64,000 nt of DNA from Paenibacillaceae bacterium GAS479 (GCA_900105225.1 LT629764.1:2431001-2495000), one strand, 5' to 3'. Positions 52,013-64,000 are shown, numbered from the stretch's first letter. Made by a program: numbers and translations. The notes: generated by a model not told the origin, from the sequence alone.

Positions 52013-52882
52013 TTATTTGCGCATAACTTCATTATATACGTCTCTCTTAGAAAGGCCCCGATCAGCAGCAGCCTGCTTGACTGCTTCCTTACGGTCGCTG
52101 CCTTGTTGTTCATAATGCTCCACATGCTGCTCCAGGTCGAGCTGCTCCCACCAGTTAGAGCCAGGAAGAGCTTCCTCCGGTTCACCCGCCGCAATAACGA
52201 GACAATACTCTCCTAGTGGTGGATGCTCCTCCAAATGAGTGATACACTCCGAAATTGTGCCGCGCACAGCTTCCTCATGGCGCTTTGTCAGCTCACGAAT
52301 CATAGCCGCATCCCGGTCACCGAGCACCTGCAGTAGAATAGGCAGCGTTTTATTGATCCGATGGGGCGATTCATACAGCAACAGTGTTCCCGGAAGCGAC
52401 TTCAGCTCTTGCAACCACTTATCCAGATGTTTCTTATCCCGTGGAGGGAAACCAGCAAAAGTGAATCTCTCTGTAGGAAGACCGGACATAATGAGCGCAG
52501 ACAACGCTGCATTGGCTCCCGGCACAGGCACGACCGGAATTCCTCGCTGTGCCGCTTCACGCACGAGATCCGCTCCCGGATCGGAAATAGCCGGCATTCC
52601 GGCATCGCTAACGAGCGCAATACTGCTCCCTTCATCCATTAATCGCAACAGCTCGGGGCCGCTCGCCGCCTTATTATGCTCATGGTAACTGACCAATCGG
52701 TTCTCGATCTCGAATCGGCTCAATAGCTTGCGAGTCTGACGGGTGTCCTCCGCTGCGATAAGCGAGACCTCCTTGAGAATCCGGATCGCACGCATCGTTA
52801 TATCTTCGAGATTGCCGATCGGCGTTGCTACAAGATACAGCGTGCCTTTATCCGTCTGCGCGAAGCTCTTCTGCAGTTGCAT
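52013..52882 (-). CDS. rsmI: 16S rRNA (cytidine1402-2'-O)-methyltransferase RsmI
   Basis: A 289-residue SAM enzyme modifying C1402 in the decoding centre. Signatures are GTLYLVATPIGNLEDITMRAI, AEDTRQTRKLLSRFEI, the SAM-loop ALVSDAGMPAISDPG, and LLYESPHRINKTL. A C-terminal helical region ends in AADRGLSKRDVYNEV. ATG 52882 is used because GGGGGA lies seven bases before it; the start then lies 35 bases inside the yabB coding end, so the genes overlap. The yazA gene of B. subtilis (GIY-YIG) is absent between yabB and rsmI. Confidence 0.96.
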   Translation of the reverse strand: MQLQKSFAQTDKGTLYLVATPIGNLEDITMRAIRILKEVSLIAAEDTRQTRKLLSRFEIENRLVSYHEHNKAASGPELLRLMDEGSSIALVSDAGMPAISDPGADLVREAAQRGIPVVPVPGANAALSALIMSGLPTERFTFAGFPPRDKKHLDKWLQELKSLPGTLLLYESPHRINKTLPILLQVLGDRDAAMIRELTKRHEEAVRGTISECITHLEEHPPLGEYCLVIAAGEPEEALPGSNWWEQLDLEQHVEHYEQQGSDRKEAVKQAAADRGLSKRDVYNEVMRK

Positions 52883-53636
52883 CCATCTTCCCCCTTTCTT
52901 GACCAAAATAAATCTCCATAATTTCCTCGCTGTACTGCTGCTTATCCTTGTAAACGATAAGCGGTGGCAGTAGTCTCACCGAAGGCTTGGCATCGCGCAT
53001 CGCCTCGATAAGCACCATATTCGCTTCCGCGCCAGCATGTGGATGTACAAAACGAATCCGTTTCGGTTCCAGCTTCCAACGCGTCATAGCCGCGATAATC
53101 TCAACAAGCCTTGCCGGGCGATGTACCATCGCAGCTTTTCCGCCCGTCCGCAGCAGCCTGGCACACTGCTCTACAATTTCCTCCAGCGTGCCGTTCATCT
53201 CATGCCTTGCTGCCGCATAATGCTCGTTTTCGTTGCGATCCCCACTGGATGGCGGCAAATACGGCGGATTAACCGTCACGGCGTCATACTTCCCATATCC
53301 AAGCAACTTGGCTTGTTCCCTAAGATCACCCTCGACCACTTGGATGCGATTTTGCAATCCGTTCAGCTCCACGCTTCTGCGCGCCATGTCGGCAAGTCGC
53401 GGCTGAATTTCAACCGCATCGATAGAAGCCGAAGTCCGGGTCGACATTAGCAGAGGGACAACTCCGTTGCCGGTACATAAATCAATAATCCTCCCGCGTT
53501 TAGGGATACCAGCGAATCGAGCCAACAGCACCGCATCCATCGAAAAGCTGAATACCTCCCGGCTTTGGATGATACGCAGATTATGAGTTAGCAGATCATC
53601 CAGCCTTTCGCTGGGCAGTAAATCAAACTCCATCAT
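52848..53636 (-). CDS. yabB: tRNA1(Val) adenine-N6-methyltransferase family protein YabB (TrmN6)
   Basis: A 262-residue class I SAM methyltransferase. The SAM motif is IIDLCTGNGVVPLLMSTRT, the acidic loop is DAVEIQPRLADMARRSV, and the catalytic N6-adenine motif is VNPPYLPP (NPPY). Length and order fit YabB/TrmN6, which modifies A37 of tRNA-Val in relatives. Two consecutive ATGs follow AGGAAGGAG. The gene lies between yabA and rsmI, with its end overlapping the rsmI start, so the two nucleic acid methylases are probably coupled. Confidence 0.92.
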   Translation of the reverse strand: MMEFDLLPSERLDDLLTHNLRIIQSREVFSFSMDAVLLARFAGIPKRGRIIDLCTGNGVVPLLMSTRTSASIDAVEIQPRLADMARRSVELNGLQNRIQVVEGDLREQAKLLGYGKYDAVTVNPPYLPPSSGDRNENEHYAAARHEMNGTLEEIVEQCARLLRTGGKAAMVHRPARLVEIIAAMTRWKLEPKRIRFVHPHAGAEANMVLIEAMRDAKPSVRLLPPLIVYKDKQQYSEEIMEIYFGQERGKMDATAEELRADG

Positions 53637-53695
53637 TTACTCCTTCCTGCGGACATGAACAATAGTCATGTGGGATAAGCTGAAACGCCCCATTA

Positions 53696-53725
53696 CGACA
53701 AAGAGGACCCGCAAGCGGGTCCTTG
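53696..53725 (-). terminator. Hairpin terminator after yabA
   Basis: A 9-bp perfect stem AGGACCCGC/GCGGGTCCT with an AA loop is followed on the minus strand by CTTTGTCG, a weak T-run. It lies just after the yabA stop and before yabB. Confidence 0.65.
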
Positions 53726-53731
53726 TAAGAA

Positions 53732-54130
53732 CTATTTGTTCAAAAACGAGAGACAGAACAAGCAATCCCCTTCTGTTCTCAAATGACCGTAATTTACATT
53801 GCAAATATGAAAACCTTCATAATATAGACGGGCCAAATTATCATGCCCTTCTCCAACGGCTGAAACGTCAGCTTCTCTTGATAGATCCTCAGGCAGGGAG
53901 TTCGACGCGGAAGCAATGCTTCCGGCCTTTGCCGGCTGCCGGGCCGGCTCAAGATGAGGGTTGGTTTCTCTTTTGAGCACCTTCCGGAGCTGCCGATTCT
54001 CTATAGAAAGCTGTTTGTTCGCCTCAAGCAATTGCTTAACGCTAAGTTTCAGCTCTCTCAGCTCTTTGTGAAATCCCCCAAGCTTTGTTTCAAGCTCATC
54101 CAAATGCAGGAAAAGATCTTTATTGTCCAA
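53732..54130 (-). CDS. yabA: Replication initiation control protein YabA
   Basis: A 132-residue regulator that binds DnaA and DnaN to prevent over-initiation. An N-terminal tetramerising coiled coil (about residues 5-60: [36 protein letters not shown]) leads through a flexible linker to a C-terminal zinc-binding end ([27 protein letters not shown]). The order matches YabA. It lies between yaaT and yabB, in line with B. subtilis. Confidence 0.94.
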   Translation of the reverse strand: MDNKDLFLHLDELETKLGGFHKELRELKLSVKQLLEANKQLSIENRQLRKVLKRETNPHLEPARQPAKAGSIASASNSLPEDLSREADVSAVGEGHDNLARLYYEGFHICNVNYGHLRTEGDCLFCLSFLNK

Positions 54131-54187
54131 GAACTCACACCCCAGAGCTTTGTTGCATGACGTCCAAGCCCGGCTTAAGCGCCGGCC

Positions 54188-54991
54188 TTACTTGATTACA
54201 ACTTCATCAATCGGCAGTTCCTTCGGCCGTCCACCTACATCATAGAGCTGGACATATACCGTCTTGGACGATGCATTGATACCTGTGACGCGGCCTTCCC
54301 CGAGCGAAGTGACAACCGTTTTGCCGACAGAAGGCATCTCTTCCCGCACGCTCTCATAGTTATCATGCTCAAATTTCAGGCAACACATAAGTCTGCCGCA
54401 TAATCCAGAGATTTTTGTAGGGTTGAGGGAAAGACTCTGATCCTTCGCCATCTTGATCGACACAGGTTCAAAATCACCCAGCCAGGAGGAGCAGCAGAGA
54501 ACCCGCCCGCAAGGGCCGATGCCTCCTAGCATCTTGGCTTCATCCCGTACGCCGATTTGTCTCAGCTCAATCCGGGTACGGAACACGCTGGCCAGATCCT
54601 TGACCAGCTCACGGAAATCAATACGACCTTCGGCCGTGAAATAAAAAATAATTTTGTTGCGGTCAAACGTAAACTCTACATCCACCAGCTTCATTTTGAG
54701 TCCATGTGCCCGAATCTTGTCCAAGCAGGTCGTAAAAGCTCCCTGGGCAGCGGCACGGTTCTCATCAACCACCTTGGCGTCCTGGTCACTGGCAATTCGG
54801 ATGACTTTCTTGAGAGGGAGAACTACGTCCGATTCTTCTACCTGTTTCTGTCCGACTACGACTTTGCCGTATTCCACACCCCTAGCCGTTTCCACAATAA
54901 CGTAATGGTCCGTGCCTACGGGATGCTCGACGGGATCAAAGTAATAGATCTTGCCCGCTTTTTTGAAGCGGACACCGACGACATTATACAA
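54188..54991 (-). CDS. yaaT: PSP1-domain protein YaaT (RicT), Y-complex subunit
   Basis: A 267-residue protein. The PSP1 domain is visible from about residue 60 onward. The cysteine clusters that hold Fe-S in the RicAFT complex are intact: GIGPCGRVLCCSSWLGDF and SGLCGRLMCCLKFEHDNYE. In B. subtilis YaaT works with YlbF and YmcA to speed Spo0A phosphorylation and guide RNase Y maturation of operon mRNAs. The start is a TTG at 54991 with AGGAGG nine bases upstream; no ATG is nearby. Only four bases separate it from holB, so it belongs to the same transcript. Confidence 0.94.
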   Translation of the reverse strand: MYNVVGVRFKKAGKIYYFDPVEHPVGTDHYVIVETARGVEYGKVVVGQKQVEESDVVLPLKKVIRIASDQDAKVVDENRAAAQGAFTTCLDKIRAHGLKMKLVDVEFTFDRNKIIFYFTAEGRIDFRELVKDLASVFRTRIELRQIGVRDEAKMLGGIGPCGRVLCCSSWLGDFEPVSIKMAKDQSLSLNPTKISGLCGRLMCCLKFEHDNYESVREEMPSVGKTVVTSLGEGRVTGINASSKTVYVQLYDVGGRPKELPIDEVVIK

Positions 54992-54995
54992 GGAT

Positions 54996-55976
54996 TTAGC
55001 CCTCCTGTAGACGTACCATTAATTGCTCTAATGCCAGCTGGGGAGCGACATTCGCCTTGATCATCCCCGCTGTCTGCAGCGTAAGCTCCATGCACGACAC
55101 CCAGTAGGATACCGGCTTCGTGAAGGCATGGGCACTAATCCATTCCAACTGATCTATAAAAACCATCTTATCTGACCGTCCGGCCTGATAATGAATCATA
55201 TCTCTAAACCACAATACCAATAAGGACAAAAGCAGCTGCGAATCGGCGCCCAGGTCTGTCTTCGACAGACGCTGCTGGATGGTCACCAAAGCCGCAGTAA
55301 ATCGAGACAAGCTCTCCTTACCTAATTGTATCACTACATTTCGGATTTCTGCAAACCCAATCTGTTCAATAATAGCGCGGCTTCCGTCTAAACCCGAGGC
55401 CAAATGCACCGCCGCTCGAGCTAATACCGGAGGATGCTCCTCGGCAATTAGCTGCTCCAGCATTTGTTCGGTGGAGTAAGGGAGAAATGGCACTGGTTGC
55501 GATCTCGAGGCGATTGTCGGCAGAACTGCACCTGTATGCGTCGCAAGCAAAATCGCCACCGTCGGCGAAACCGGCTCCTCCAGGAATTTCAACAGGCTAT
55601 TGGCCGCTTGCAGCGTCATCGAATCTGCCTTCTCGATAACATATACCTTCCGGCTACCGCTATCGGATGTCCGATAGGACATTTCTCGCTGCAGCTCTTG
55701 AATCTGGCCGAGCTTGACGGACTGCCCGTCCGGTACGATACGATGCAAATCAGGCTGATTGCCGTGTTCGAATTTGCGACATTCCAGACACTCTCCGCAG
55801 GCATCATCGCCGCCGGATAGGCAAAAAAGCGCCTGCGCGAATGCAAGCGCCGCCTGAAGCTTGCCGGTTCCGCTCGGTCCGGCGAACAGGTAAGCATGGG
55901 ATACCCTGCCGCTGCGAAGCGCATGCTGCAGAATCTGTTTGGCCTTTTCTTGGCCGGGAATAGCTGCAAGTTTCAT
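54996..55976 (-). CDS. holB: DNA polymerase III delta' subunit HolB
   Basis: A 326-residue clamp-loader subunit. The AAA-like N-terminus includes HAYLFAGPSGTGKLQAALAFAQAL, followed by a zinc module with four cysteines (CLSGGDDACGECLEC) and the core KVYVIEKADSMTLQAANSLLKFLEEP. The sensor/arginine-finger SRC motif appears as SRS (TIASRSQPVPF), so the usual cysteine is replaced by serine; the arginine is kept. The C-terminal helical domain completes the protein. A separate P-loop ATPase role is unlikely because delta' usually does not hydrolyse ATP. AAAGGA precedes the ATG. It sits between yaaR and yaaT. Confidence 0.94.
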   Translation of the reverse strand: MKLAAIPGQEKAKQILQHALRSGRVSHAYLFAGPSGTGKLQAALAFAQALFCLSGGDDACGECLECRKFEHGNQPDLHRIVPDGQSVKLGQIQELQREMSYRTSDSGSRKVYVIEKADSMTLQAANSLLKFLEEPVSPTVAILLATHTGAVLPTIASRSQPVPFLPYSTEQMLEQLIAEEHPPVLARAAVHLASGLDGSRAIIEQIGFAEIRNVVIQLGKESLSRFTAALVTIQQRLSKTDLGADSQLLLSLLVLWFRDMIHYQAGRSDKMVFIDQLEWISAHAFTKPVSYWVSCMELTLQTAGMIKANVAPQLALEQLMVRLQEG

Positions 55977-55987
55977 TGGTGTTCCTT

Positions 55988-56431
55988 TCAGAATAGCAAA
56001 TTAATCAGCATGCCGCGGATGTCACCGACGCTCTGCAGCAACTGCATCCTGCCCTGCTCGCTCTGCAGCAGTTCCTCGGCCATCGCCAGCAGGCTCTCGT
56101 CAACCTCATCGAGCAGCTTATGCCGTTTGATCCGCCCTCTGCGATCCATGCTGCGGACATCCTTGATGCCCACGCCGCGGCGGACAGTCAACTCCAGGAA
56201 CTGCTTGACCATCGCCTTATAAGCCTTAAGCTCGCGTACCGTCATGGAACGGGCTAACCGTTCTCCCTGCGCCTGGATGTCTTGCAGCTTCTGTGCCAGC
56301 TCTTCTCTCGTGCGATTGCCGTTCTGCTGAAGCATTGCATCGGCGAACGATTTAGTTTGCACCGGACGGCCTGCAGCATTATCGCGTAATCGGTCCTGGC
56401 CGACTGGCCGGTACCCGGGATCAATTTTCAT
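55988..56431 (-). CDS. yaaR: YaaR family protein (DUF327)
   Basis: A 147-residue helical protein of the YaaR/DUF327 family. Conserved stretches are SFADAMLQQNGNRTREELAQKLQDIQAQGERLARSMTVRELKAYKAMVKQFLELTVRRG and KLLDEVDESLLAMAEELLQSE. No enzyme motif is visible, and the molecular role is not known. It lies between yaaQ and holB as in many Firmicutes. AGGAG is upstream of the ATG. The constant position in the tmk-holB block suggests a part in replication-linked functions, but this is inference. Confidence 0.88.
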   Translation of the reverse strand: MKIDPGYRPVGQDRLRDNAAGRPVQTKSFADAMLQQNGNRTREELAQKLQDIQAQGERLARSMTVRELKAYKAMVKQFLELTVRRGVGIKDVRSMDRRGRIKRHKLLDEVDESLLAMAEELLQSEQGRMQLLQSVGDIRGMLINLLF

Positions 56432-56447
56432 CGGTTATCGGCTCCTA

Positions 56448-57463
<1,016 letters not shown>

Positions 57464-57560
57464 ACTCCCTGCGTGATGGTTTCTCTTATCATACCATGAC
57501 AAAAGGGCTTGAACCTAGAATGAAACCTGTTATGCATTACAATATTGCTATATAAGTTGA

Positions 57561-57592
57561 ACTTAAAAACGTAACAGCGTAACTCGCTACGT
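57561..57592 (-). terminator. Probable terminator of the decarboxylase gene
   Basis: ACGTA/TACGT with inner GCG/CGC forms an interrupted stem (57569-57592), followed on the minus strand by TTTTTAAG. Confidence 0.5.
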
Positions 57593-57625
57593 GAACCAAT
57601 CCTTCTTCCAACCGTATTACACACT

Positions 57626-59203
57626 TTAATTACACATTACCCTTATTAGCCCTTTTTCAGACGGTTTCATTCCCTGGAAACGTACACCGCTTGCCTGAAG
57701 TCGAATCATCAGCTCTACCGTTTCCTGCCGGATCGTTTCCCCCTCCATTAAAATCGGGATTCCCGGTGGGTACGGTACGATCGTCTCGCCGCTTTTTCTG
57801 CCAACGGCCTGTAAAAGGGGTATCTGCTCTAGCCTATGCGGCTCCATAGGAAATCGCTCCAACACGATCGGCTCTGCCGGCTCGTGTGTTATTCGCTTTA
57901 TATCTGAGCCATCTCCTTCGATTGCCCGATTCCTCTGAGCGTCATCAACCATTTTTATCCCAACAATTGGTGAGCTTGCAGATCCGTTATCTTGTTTCTC
58001 CATATCGACCAGTGCTTCCAGCAGCCGCTCTGCCTCCCCATTCGAACACTGCGCACCAACGAGAAGTACTACATAGCGGTCATCCGCCATTTCCGCCCAG
58101 CATCCTCTACGCTCTAGCTGCTTCTGCAGCTCAACCCCCGTTGCAAGTCCCTCTCGATCATAAAAAACAATCCTCAATGGATCCGTACGGATCCACTCGT
58201 TTTGCAGTAAATCCTCGGCCAATCCGTACCGACTACTCTGTTCTCTTAGCCAATCTCTAATCGTATCGGCTGCATGCAGGCCACGCTCAAACCATTCCGC
58301 ACCATAATGTGAAAGCATTCCTCTAGCCATGTCCAAAGAGGCCATCAAGGGATACGACGGAGAAGAGCTTTGTAGTGCTGCAAGCATTCCCTTGACCCTA
58401 TCGCGATTCAGTCTGTCCCCTTGCATATGCAGCATTGCCGCCATCGTCATTGCTGGGAGCGTCTTATGAGTGGATTGGACAACCGCATCAGCCCCAGCCT
58501 GAAGAGCACTGGACGGGAACCGCGGATTCAGTCCATAATGAGCTCCGTGAGCTTCATCAACAAGTAACAGCCGATCCGACCGATGGACCAGTTCGGCATA
58601 AGGCTGCAAATTGCGGGACCAGCCATAATAGCTGGGATTACTAAGGAATACCGCTTTAGCATGCGGCCAGCGATTCAAAGCTTTTTCCACCGTTCCTATC
58701 GTCGGCAAATCCGGAAGCCCGCTTGCGGGATCATGCTCTGTGTCCAGAAACACCACGGATGCTCCAGCTAACTTCAGCCCGTTCAGTACCGATTTATGTA
58801 CATTTCGCTGTACGAGAATCAATTCCCCCCGTTCACAACAGCCTAATACAAGCGATAGATTGCCAGCCGTACTTCCCCCAACCAAAAAAGCCGTTTCCTC
58901 AGCGCCAAATAAACTTGCCGCCAACTGCTGAGCTTCTGCAATGGCACCGCCAGCATCATGCAGATCATCGGTATCACTAAGCTCTGTCACATCGATTGGG
59001 AAAATGGCCTCAAACAGAGACCAGGAGTAGTCTGACTGGCTTCTGGACAATTTCTCCTCGGCAGACATCTCACCAACAGTGTTCAGCGGAATTTTACCTT
59101 TATGTCCTGGAACGTGAAAGGAAAGCGGGTTCTTTTCTGCATGTCTGTGCAGCATCTCCACAATGGGCATCGTACCGATTTTCATCTTCATCTGCATCCT
59201 CAC
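57626..59203 (-). CDS. yaaO: Orn/Lys/Arg decarboxylase family protein (YaaO-like)
   Basis: A 525-residue PLP-dependent fold-type I decarboxylase. The N-terminal core (about 20-400) shows NPLSFHVPGHKGK, ELSDTDDLHDAGGAIAEAQQ, FLVGGSTAGNL, LLVDEAHGAHYGL, and the PLP-lysine motif VVQSTHKTLPAMTMAAML. The C-terminal domain (about 430-525) contains VPYPPGIPILMEGE, as in the family. YaaO of B. subtilis has the same place before tmk; its physiological substrate is unclear (arginine or lysine are likely). About 45 extra, weakly conserved residues lie near 400-450 (DNGSASSPIVGIKMVDDAQRN). No damage was seen. Confidence 0.93.
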   Translation of the reverse strand: MRMQMKMKIGTMPIVEMLHRHAEKNPLSFHVPGHKGKIPLNTVGEMSAEEKLSRSQSDYSWSLFEAIFPIDVTELSDTDDLHDAGGAIAEAQQLAASLFGAEETAFLVGGSTAGNLSLVLGCCERGELILVQRNVHKSVLNGLKLAGASVVFLDTEHDPASGLPDLPTIGTVEKALNRWPHAKAVFLSNPSYYGWSRNLQPYAELVHRSDRLLLVDEAHGAHYGLNPRFPSSALQAGADAVVQSTHKTLPAMTMAAMLHMQGDRLNRDRVKGMLAALQSSSPSYPLMASLDMARGMLSHYGAEWFERGLHAADTIRDWLREQSSRYGLAEDLLQNEWIRTDPLRIVFYDREGLATGVELQKQLERRGCWAEMADDRYVVLLVGAQCSNGEAERLLEALVDMEKQDNGSASSPIVGIKMVDDAQRNRAIEGDGSDIKRITHEPAEPIVLERFPMEPHRLEQIPLLQAVGRKSGETIVPYPPGIPILMEGETIRQETVELMIRLQASGVRFQGMKPSEKGLIRVMCN

Positions 59204-59251
59204 ATTCTCTCATTGCTGTTCATAACCTCAATTGTAATGAGACATAGCTAC

Positions 59252-59282
59252 AAAAAAAAGCTTTCACCGGCTAGCGGTGAAA
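59252..59282 (-). terminator. Terminator of csfB
   Basis: An 8-bp stem TTTCACCG/CGGTGAAA (59262-59269 with 59275-59282) is followed on the minus strand by CTTTTTTTT. It begins three bases after the csfB stop. Confidence 0.9.
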
Positions 59283-59284
59283 AC

Positions 59285-59476
59285 TTAGGCGTTTTTATGA
59301 ATCCAGATCTGCTTCATCTGGTGTACGTAGAAGGGATATTTTTCATCCATTACATCAGTTTGAACCATTTCATTCTCGCAGCTGCCACAAATGAATTCAG
59401 TTACAATTCGAAGTCCCTGATCATGGGGCTTTAGTTCGCCGCACACGATGCATTTGCATAATGTTTCATCATGCAT
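59285..59476 (-). CDS. csfB: Sigma-G inhibitor Gin (CsfB)
   Basis: A 63-residue zinc-binding anti-sigma factor that holds back SigG (and SigE) until forespore engulfment is complete. Two CxxC pairs are present: CKCIVCGE near residue 8 and CGSCENEMV near 31, followed by TDVMDEKYPFYVHQMKQIW, as in Gin. The upstream sequence holds a SigF/SigG-like promoter (59514-59543), which fits the known forespore control of csfB. The gene is placed between the rRNA operon and the YaaO-like gene; in B. subtilis csfB also follows an rRNA operon. Confidence 0.93.
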   Translation of the reverse strand: MHDETLCKCIVCGELKPHDQGLRIVTEFICGSCENEMVQTDVMDEKYPFYVHQMKQIWIHKNA

Positions 59477-59513
59477 CAGTCATCCGCCTTTCTTTCAAGT
59501 AAAATGATATTAT

Positions 59514-59543
59514 CATCATGTCCTCAATTCTAGTAATTTATAC
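59514..59543 (-). promoter_or_regulatory. Forespore SigF/SigG-type promoter of csfB
   Basis: On the minus strand GTATA (59539-59543) is followed after 15 bases by GGACATGATG (SigF -10 pattern) and after 18 bases by CATGATG (near SigG consensus CATNHTA). Either sigma factor could use it. Confidence 0.6.
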
Positions 59544-59683
59544 CTTATCTTCAGTATAATAAGCAAGAATCGGTTTAAGCTTGCTGGGCTGATACATCTT
59601 ATGCTCAAGTTCCCAACTGGTGATTATCCCCCTAAATGGCGGGTTTTCTGCCTCAATCCATTGTAGTTGCCAAGGAGATGCCC

Positions 59684-60226
59684 ATGTTCCAGCCTCTTTC
59701 TGAACAAAAGGAAGCTACGATCTATCAATACCGCCTTGTCCGCAAGATTCCTTTTACGGCTGGCTTTATTCGCTATTATTATAGCTCAGGAGTGCTGCTT
59801 GTTATTTCCTTGCTCATAGCAGATCCTTTGCCAGCAGTGATCAGTCTAGTAACAGGCGTGTTTCTAATCCCGCTTCTGCATGCAGCTATTATTCGCATGG
59901 CGCTGCTGCGCCGCCGCTCACTAGAGTCTACCTCACGTCGCTGGCAGTGGAGAAGGAGCTTGCCCCTCCCTGGTTATATGCCTGTCCTGCCAATAGAGCT
60001 CTCCGTATTCCAAAGACTACAGCTGCATACACTTTGGATTGGAATCTGCTCCATTGCAGCTCTTTATCCTTGGACTGACATCACATTATTAACTGGATAC
60101 TTAATGATTCACCTATGGCTTCAGGCTCCGCTTGTTTATGCTCTTATCCGCCTGCACAACGAAAAAAGAGACGGTGTTCTAAAACTACCATTTGAAGAAC
60201 CATTCTTTTCTTATTATCATCGCTAA
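59684..60226 (+). CDS. Hypothetical four-helix membrane protein
   Basis: A 180-residue membrane protein without a recognised family. Hydrophobic segments lie at about residues 34-47, 50-72, 113-128 and 133-157. A basic cytoplasmic loop (RRRSLESTSRRWQWRRS) falls between the second and third segments. The end GVLKLPFEEPFFSYYHR is polar and aromatic. ATG 59684 has AAGGAG six bases upstream, so the longer frame from 59636 is rejected. It is transcribed toward the rRNA operon, converging with its terminator, and divergent from csfB. Position near a forespore regulator hints at a sporulation role, but nothing in the sequence proves it. Confidence 0.7.
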   Translation: MFQPLSEQKEATIYQYRLVRKIPFTAGFIRYYYSSGVLLVISLLIADPLPAVISLVTGVFLIPLLHAAIIRMALLRRRSLESTSRRWQWRRSLPLPGYMPVLPIELSVFQRLQLHTLWIGICSIAALYPWTDITLLTGYLMIHLWLQAPLVYALIRLHNEKRDGVLKLPFEEPFFSYYHR

Positions 60227-60345
60227 TCCCGCTTACCCAGTCTTTATTACCCGTTTTCAAGGGGATTTAACGAGCTTATTCGTATAAAGTGAATGTAAGA
60301 CTGGGTGCCACTCATAAAAATAGTACAATTTAGAAGAGCAGTACA

Positions 60346-60379
60346 ACAAAAAAACCACCACATCCGGGGATGTGGTGGT
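60346..60379 (-). terminator. Terminator of the rRNA operon
   Basis: A perfect 12-bp stem ACCACCACATCC/GGATGTGGTGGT with a two-base loop is followed on the minus strand by seven T. It lies 14 bases beyond the distal 5S gene. Confidence 0.95.
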
Positions 60380-60392
60380 ACGGTTTGCATGT

Positions 60393-60509
60393 GCTTGGCG
60401 ACGTCCTACTCTCCCAGGACCCTGCGGTCCAAGTACCATCGGCGCTGGAAGGCTTAACGGTCGTGTTCGGGATGGGTACGCGTGGTTCCCTTCCGCCATC
60501 GCCACCAAA
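60393..60509 (-). rRNA. rrf: 5S ribosomal RNA (distal copy)
   Basis: On the minus strand the sequence begins TTTGGTGGCGATGGCGGAAG and ends AGGACGTCGCCAAGC, 117 bases. Paired ends and the conserved ACCCATCCCGAACACG loop identify 5S rRNA. It follows the 23S gene by 88 bases with no tRNA between, and is followed by the operon terminator. It appears identical to the second copy at 63730. Confidence 0.97.
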
Positions 60510-60597
60510 CGTGCTGCATTGCTCAAGGCGTAGGCTTGCGCCCTGAAAACTGGATCGAATGATATGCCGTGCTGACCGGCTGTTGTGTGACGGATTT

Positions 60598-63525
<2,928 letters not shown>

Positions 63526-63729
63526 AATGCTCCGGTTCCAAGGAACCTTCGCTTCATCTTGTCCGAAGACAAGCTGACCGGTAAGCAACAGCTTTCGGAT
63601 GTTTCAGCATTTCATATCGTTCGTATCCAGTTTTCAAGGAACAAGTATGGTTTTACGGGCAGTCCCTTTACCGAGTAAACTCAGCAAAAGTTCCTTCCAC
63701 AAAACTATTTTTGGCGCAAGAATTGCACC

Positions 63730-63846
63730 GCTTGGCGACGTCCTACTCTCCCAGGACCCTGCGGTCCAAGTACCATCGGCGCTGGAAGGCTTAACGGTCG
63801 TGTTCGGGATGGGTACGCGTGGTTCCCTTCCGCCATCGCCACCAAA
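63730..63846 (-). rRNA. rrf: 5S ribosomal RNA (proximal copy, upstream of 23S)
   Basis: A second 117-base 5S gene with the same sequence as the distal copy by eye. It lies 204 bases before the 23S 5' end in the direction of transcription. The spacer between them (63526-63729) contains GAAAACTGGATACGAACGAT, a typical rRNA-operon spacer motif, but no tRNA. This makes the order 5S-23S-5S, with 16S expected outside the window. Confidence 0.96.
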
Positions 63847-64000
63847 CGATGTATCGGGGATGTTTTCCGCCATTCCGTGAAACGGAATAAAGGAAAAGCA
63901 TCGTTTCTTGCATTCTGAAAGAGGTTTGCTCTTTCAAAACTGACAACGAGTGAGTGACAAGCCGGTTTTGGAATCTTGCGATTCCGATTTGAAACCCGAG
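63847..64000 (-). other. rRNA operon spacer leading to the 16S gene (outside window)
   Basis: Spacer-type sequence with GAGTTTTGAAAG-like and short dyad elements (TTCCG/CGGAA pairs; AGAGCAAACCTCTTTC). No tRNA or 16S end was seen up to the window edge. Confidence 0.6.

Overview
The window is a chromosomal segment of an endospore-forming Bacillales bacterium, most likely Paenibacillus or a close relative. It carries spoVG, spoVT, yabG, yabP, yabQ, fin, csfB and an alpha/beta SASP gene in the gene order known from the origin-proximal part of the Bacillus subtilis chromosome. It also carries the type IV pilus cluster and moderate GC content expected of Paenibacillus. Almost every gene lies on the minus strand, so the segment reads as the reverse complement of the usual map. 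No phage, insertion sequence, CRISPR array or tRNA gene was recognised.

Layout, left to right. (1) 1-14.8 kb: a type IV pilus cluster. One unit runs pilB-pilT-pilC-pilin-pilD-pilM, with pilM cut by the window edge. A divergent gene encodes a 1413-residue secreted Ig-like protein. A second unit encodes three minor-pilin-like proteins (PilV/PilW/PilX type). (2) 15.3-22.7 kb: yabR, divIC, yabQ, yabP, rqcP (yabO), hup, yabN (mazG) and a SpoVB/YabM-like flippase. (3) 23.0-31.7 kb: a DUF4397 protein, spoVT, then an inserted nitrogen module. This is the complete urea ABC transporter urtABCDE behind a consensus promoter overlapped by a perfect GlnR/TnrA box, plus a formate/nitrite-type channel. (4) 31.8-49.2 kb: prsA-like foldase, mfd, fin, pth, an orphan small membrane protein, rplY (ctc), glmU, spoVG, ridA, purR, ispE, sspF, veg, yabG, rsmA (ksgA), rnmV and a YabE-like 3D/G5 protein behind a c-di-AMP (ydaO-type) riboswitch. 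(5) 49.2-60.2 kb: tatD, a YwfO-like HD hydrolase, an AbrB-type regulator, rsmI, yabB, yabA, yaaT, holB, yaaR, yaaQ (darA), tmk, a YaaO-type decarboxylase, csfB and an orphan membrane protein. (6) 60.4-64.0 kb: an rRNA operon on the minus strand read as 5S-23S-5S; the 16S gene would lie beyond the window.

The conserved core joins replication control (yabA, holB, tmk), translation and RNA maturation (rsmI, rsmA, rnmV, pth, rplY, rqcP), envelope synthesis (glmU, ispE, divIC, the 3D protein) and the sporulation programme (spoVG, spoVT, yabG, yabP/Q, fin, csfB, sspF). Recognisable regulatory sites fit this: a SigH-type promoter at spoVG, SigG/SigF-type promoters at sspF and csfB, paired PurBoxes at purR and the GlnR box at urtA.

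Points most worth a second look: two ~184-bp intergenic elements built from four copies of one ~24-bp motif in a forward-forward-reverse-reverse order; a 21-bp hairpin that buries the yabP ribosome binding site; in-frame low-complexity insertions in several otherwise conserved proteins (UrtE, YabN, flippase, YabR); the 5S-23S-5S rRNA order; and the absence of prs and metG from positions where they sit in B. subtilis.
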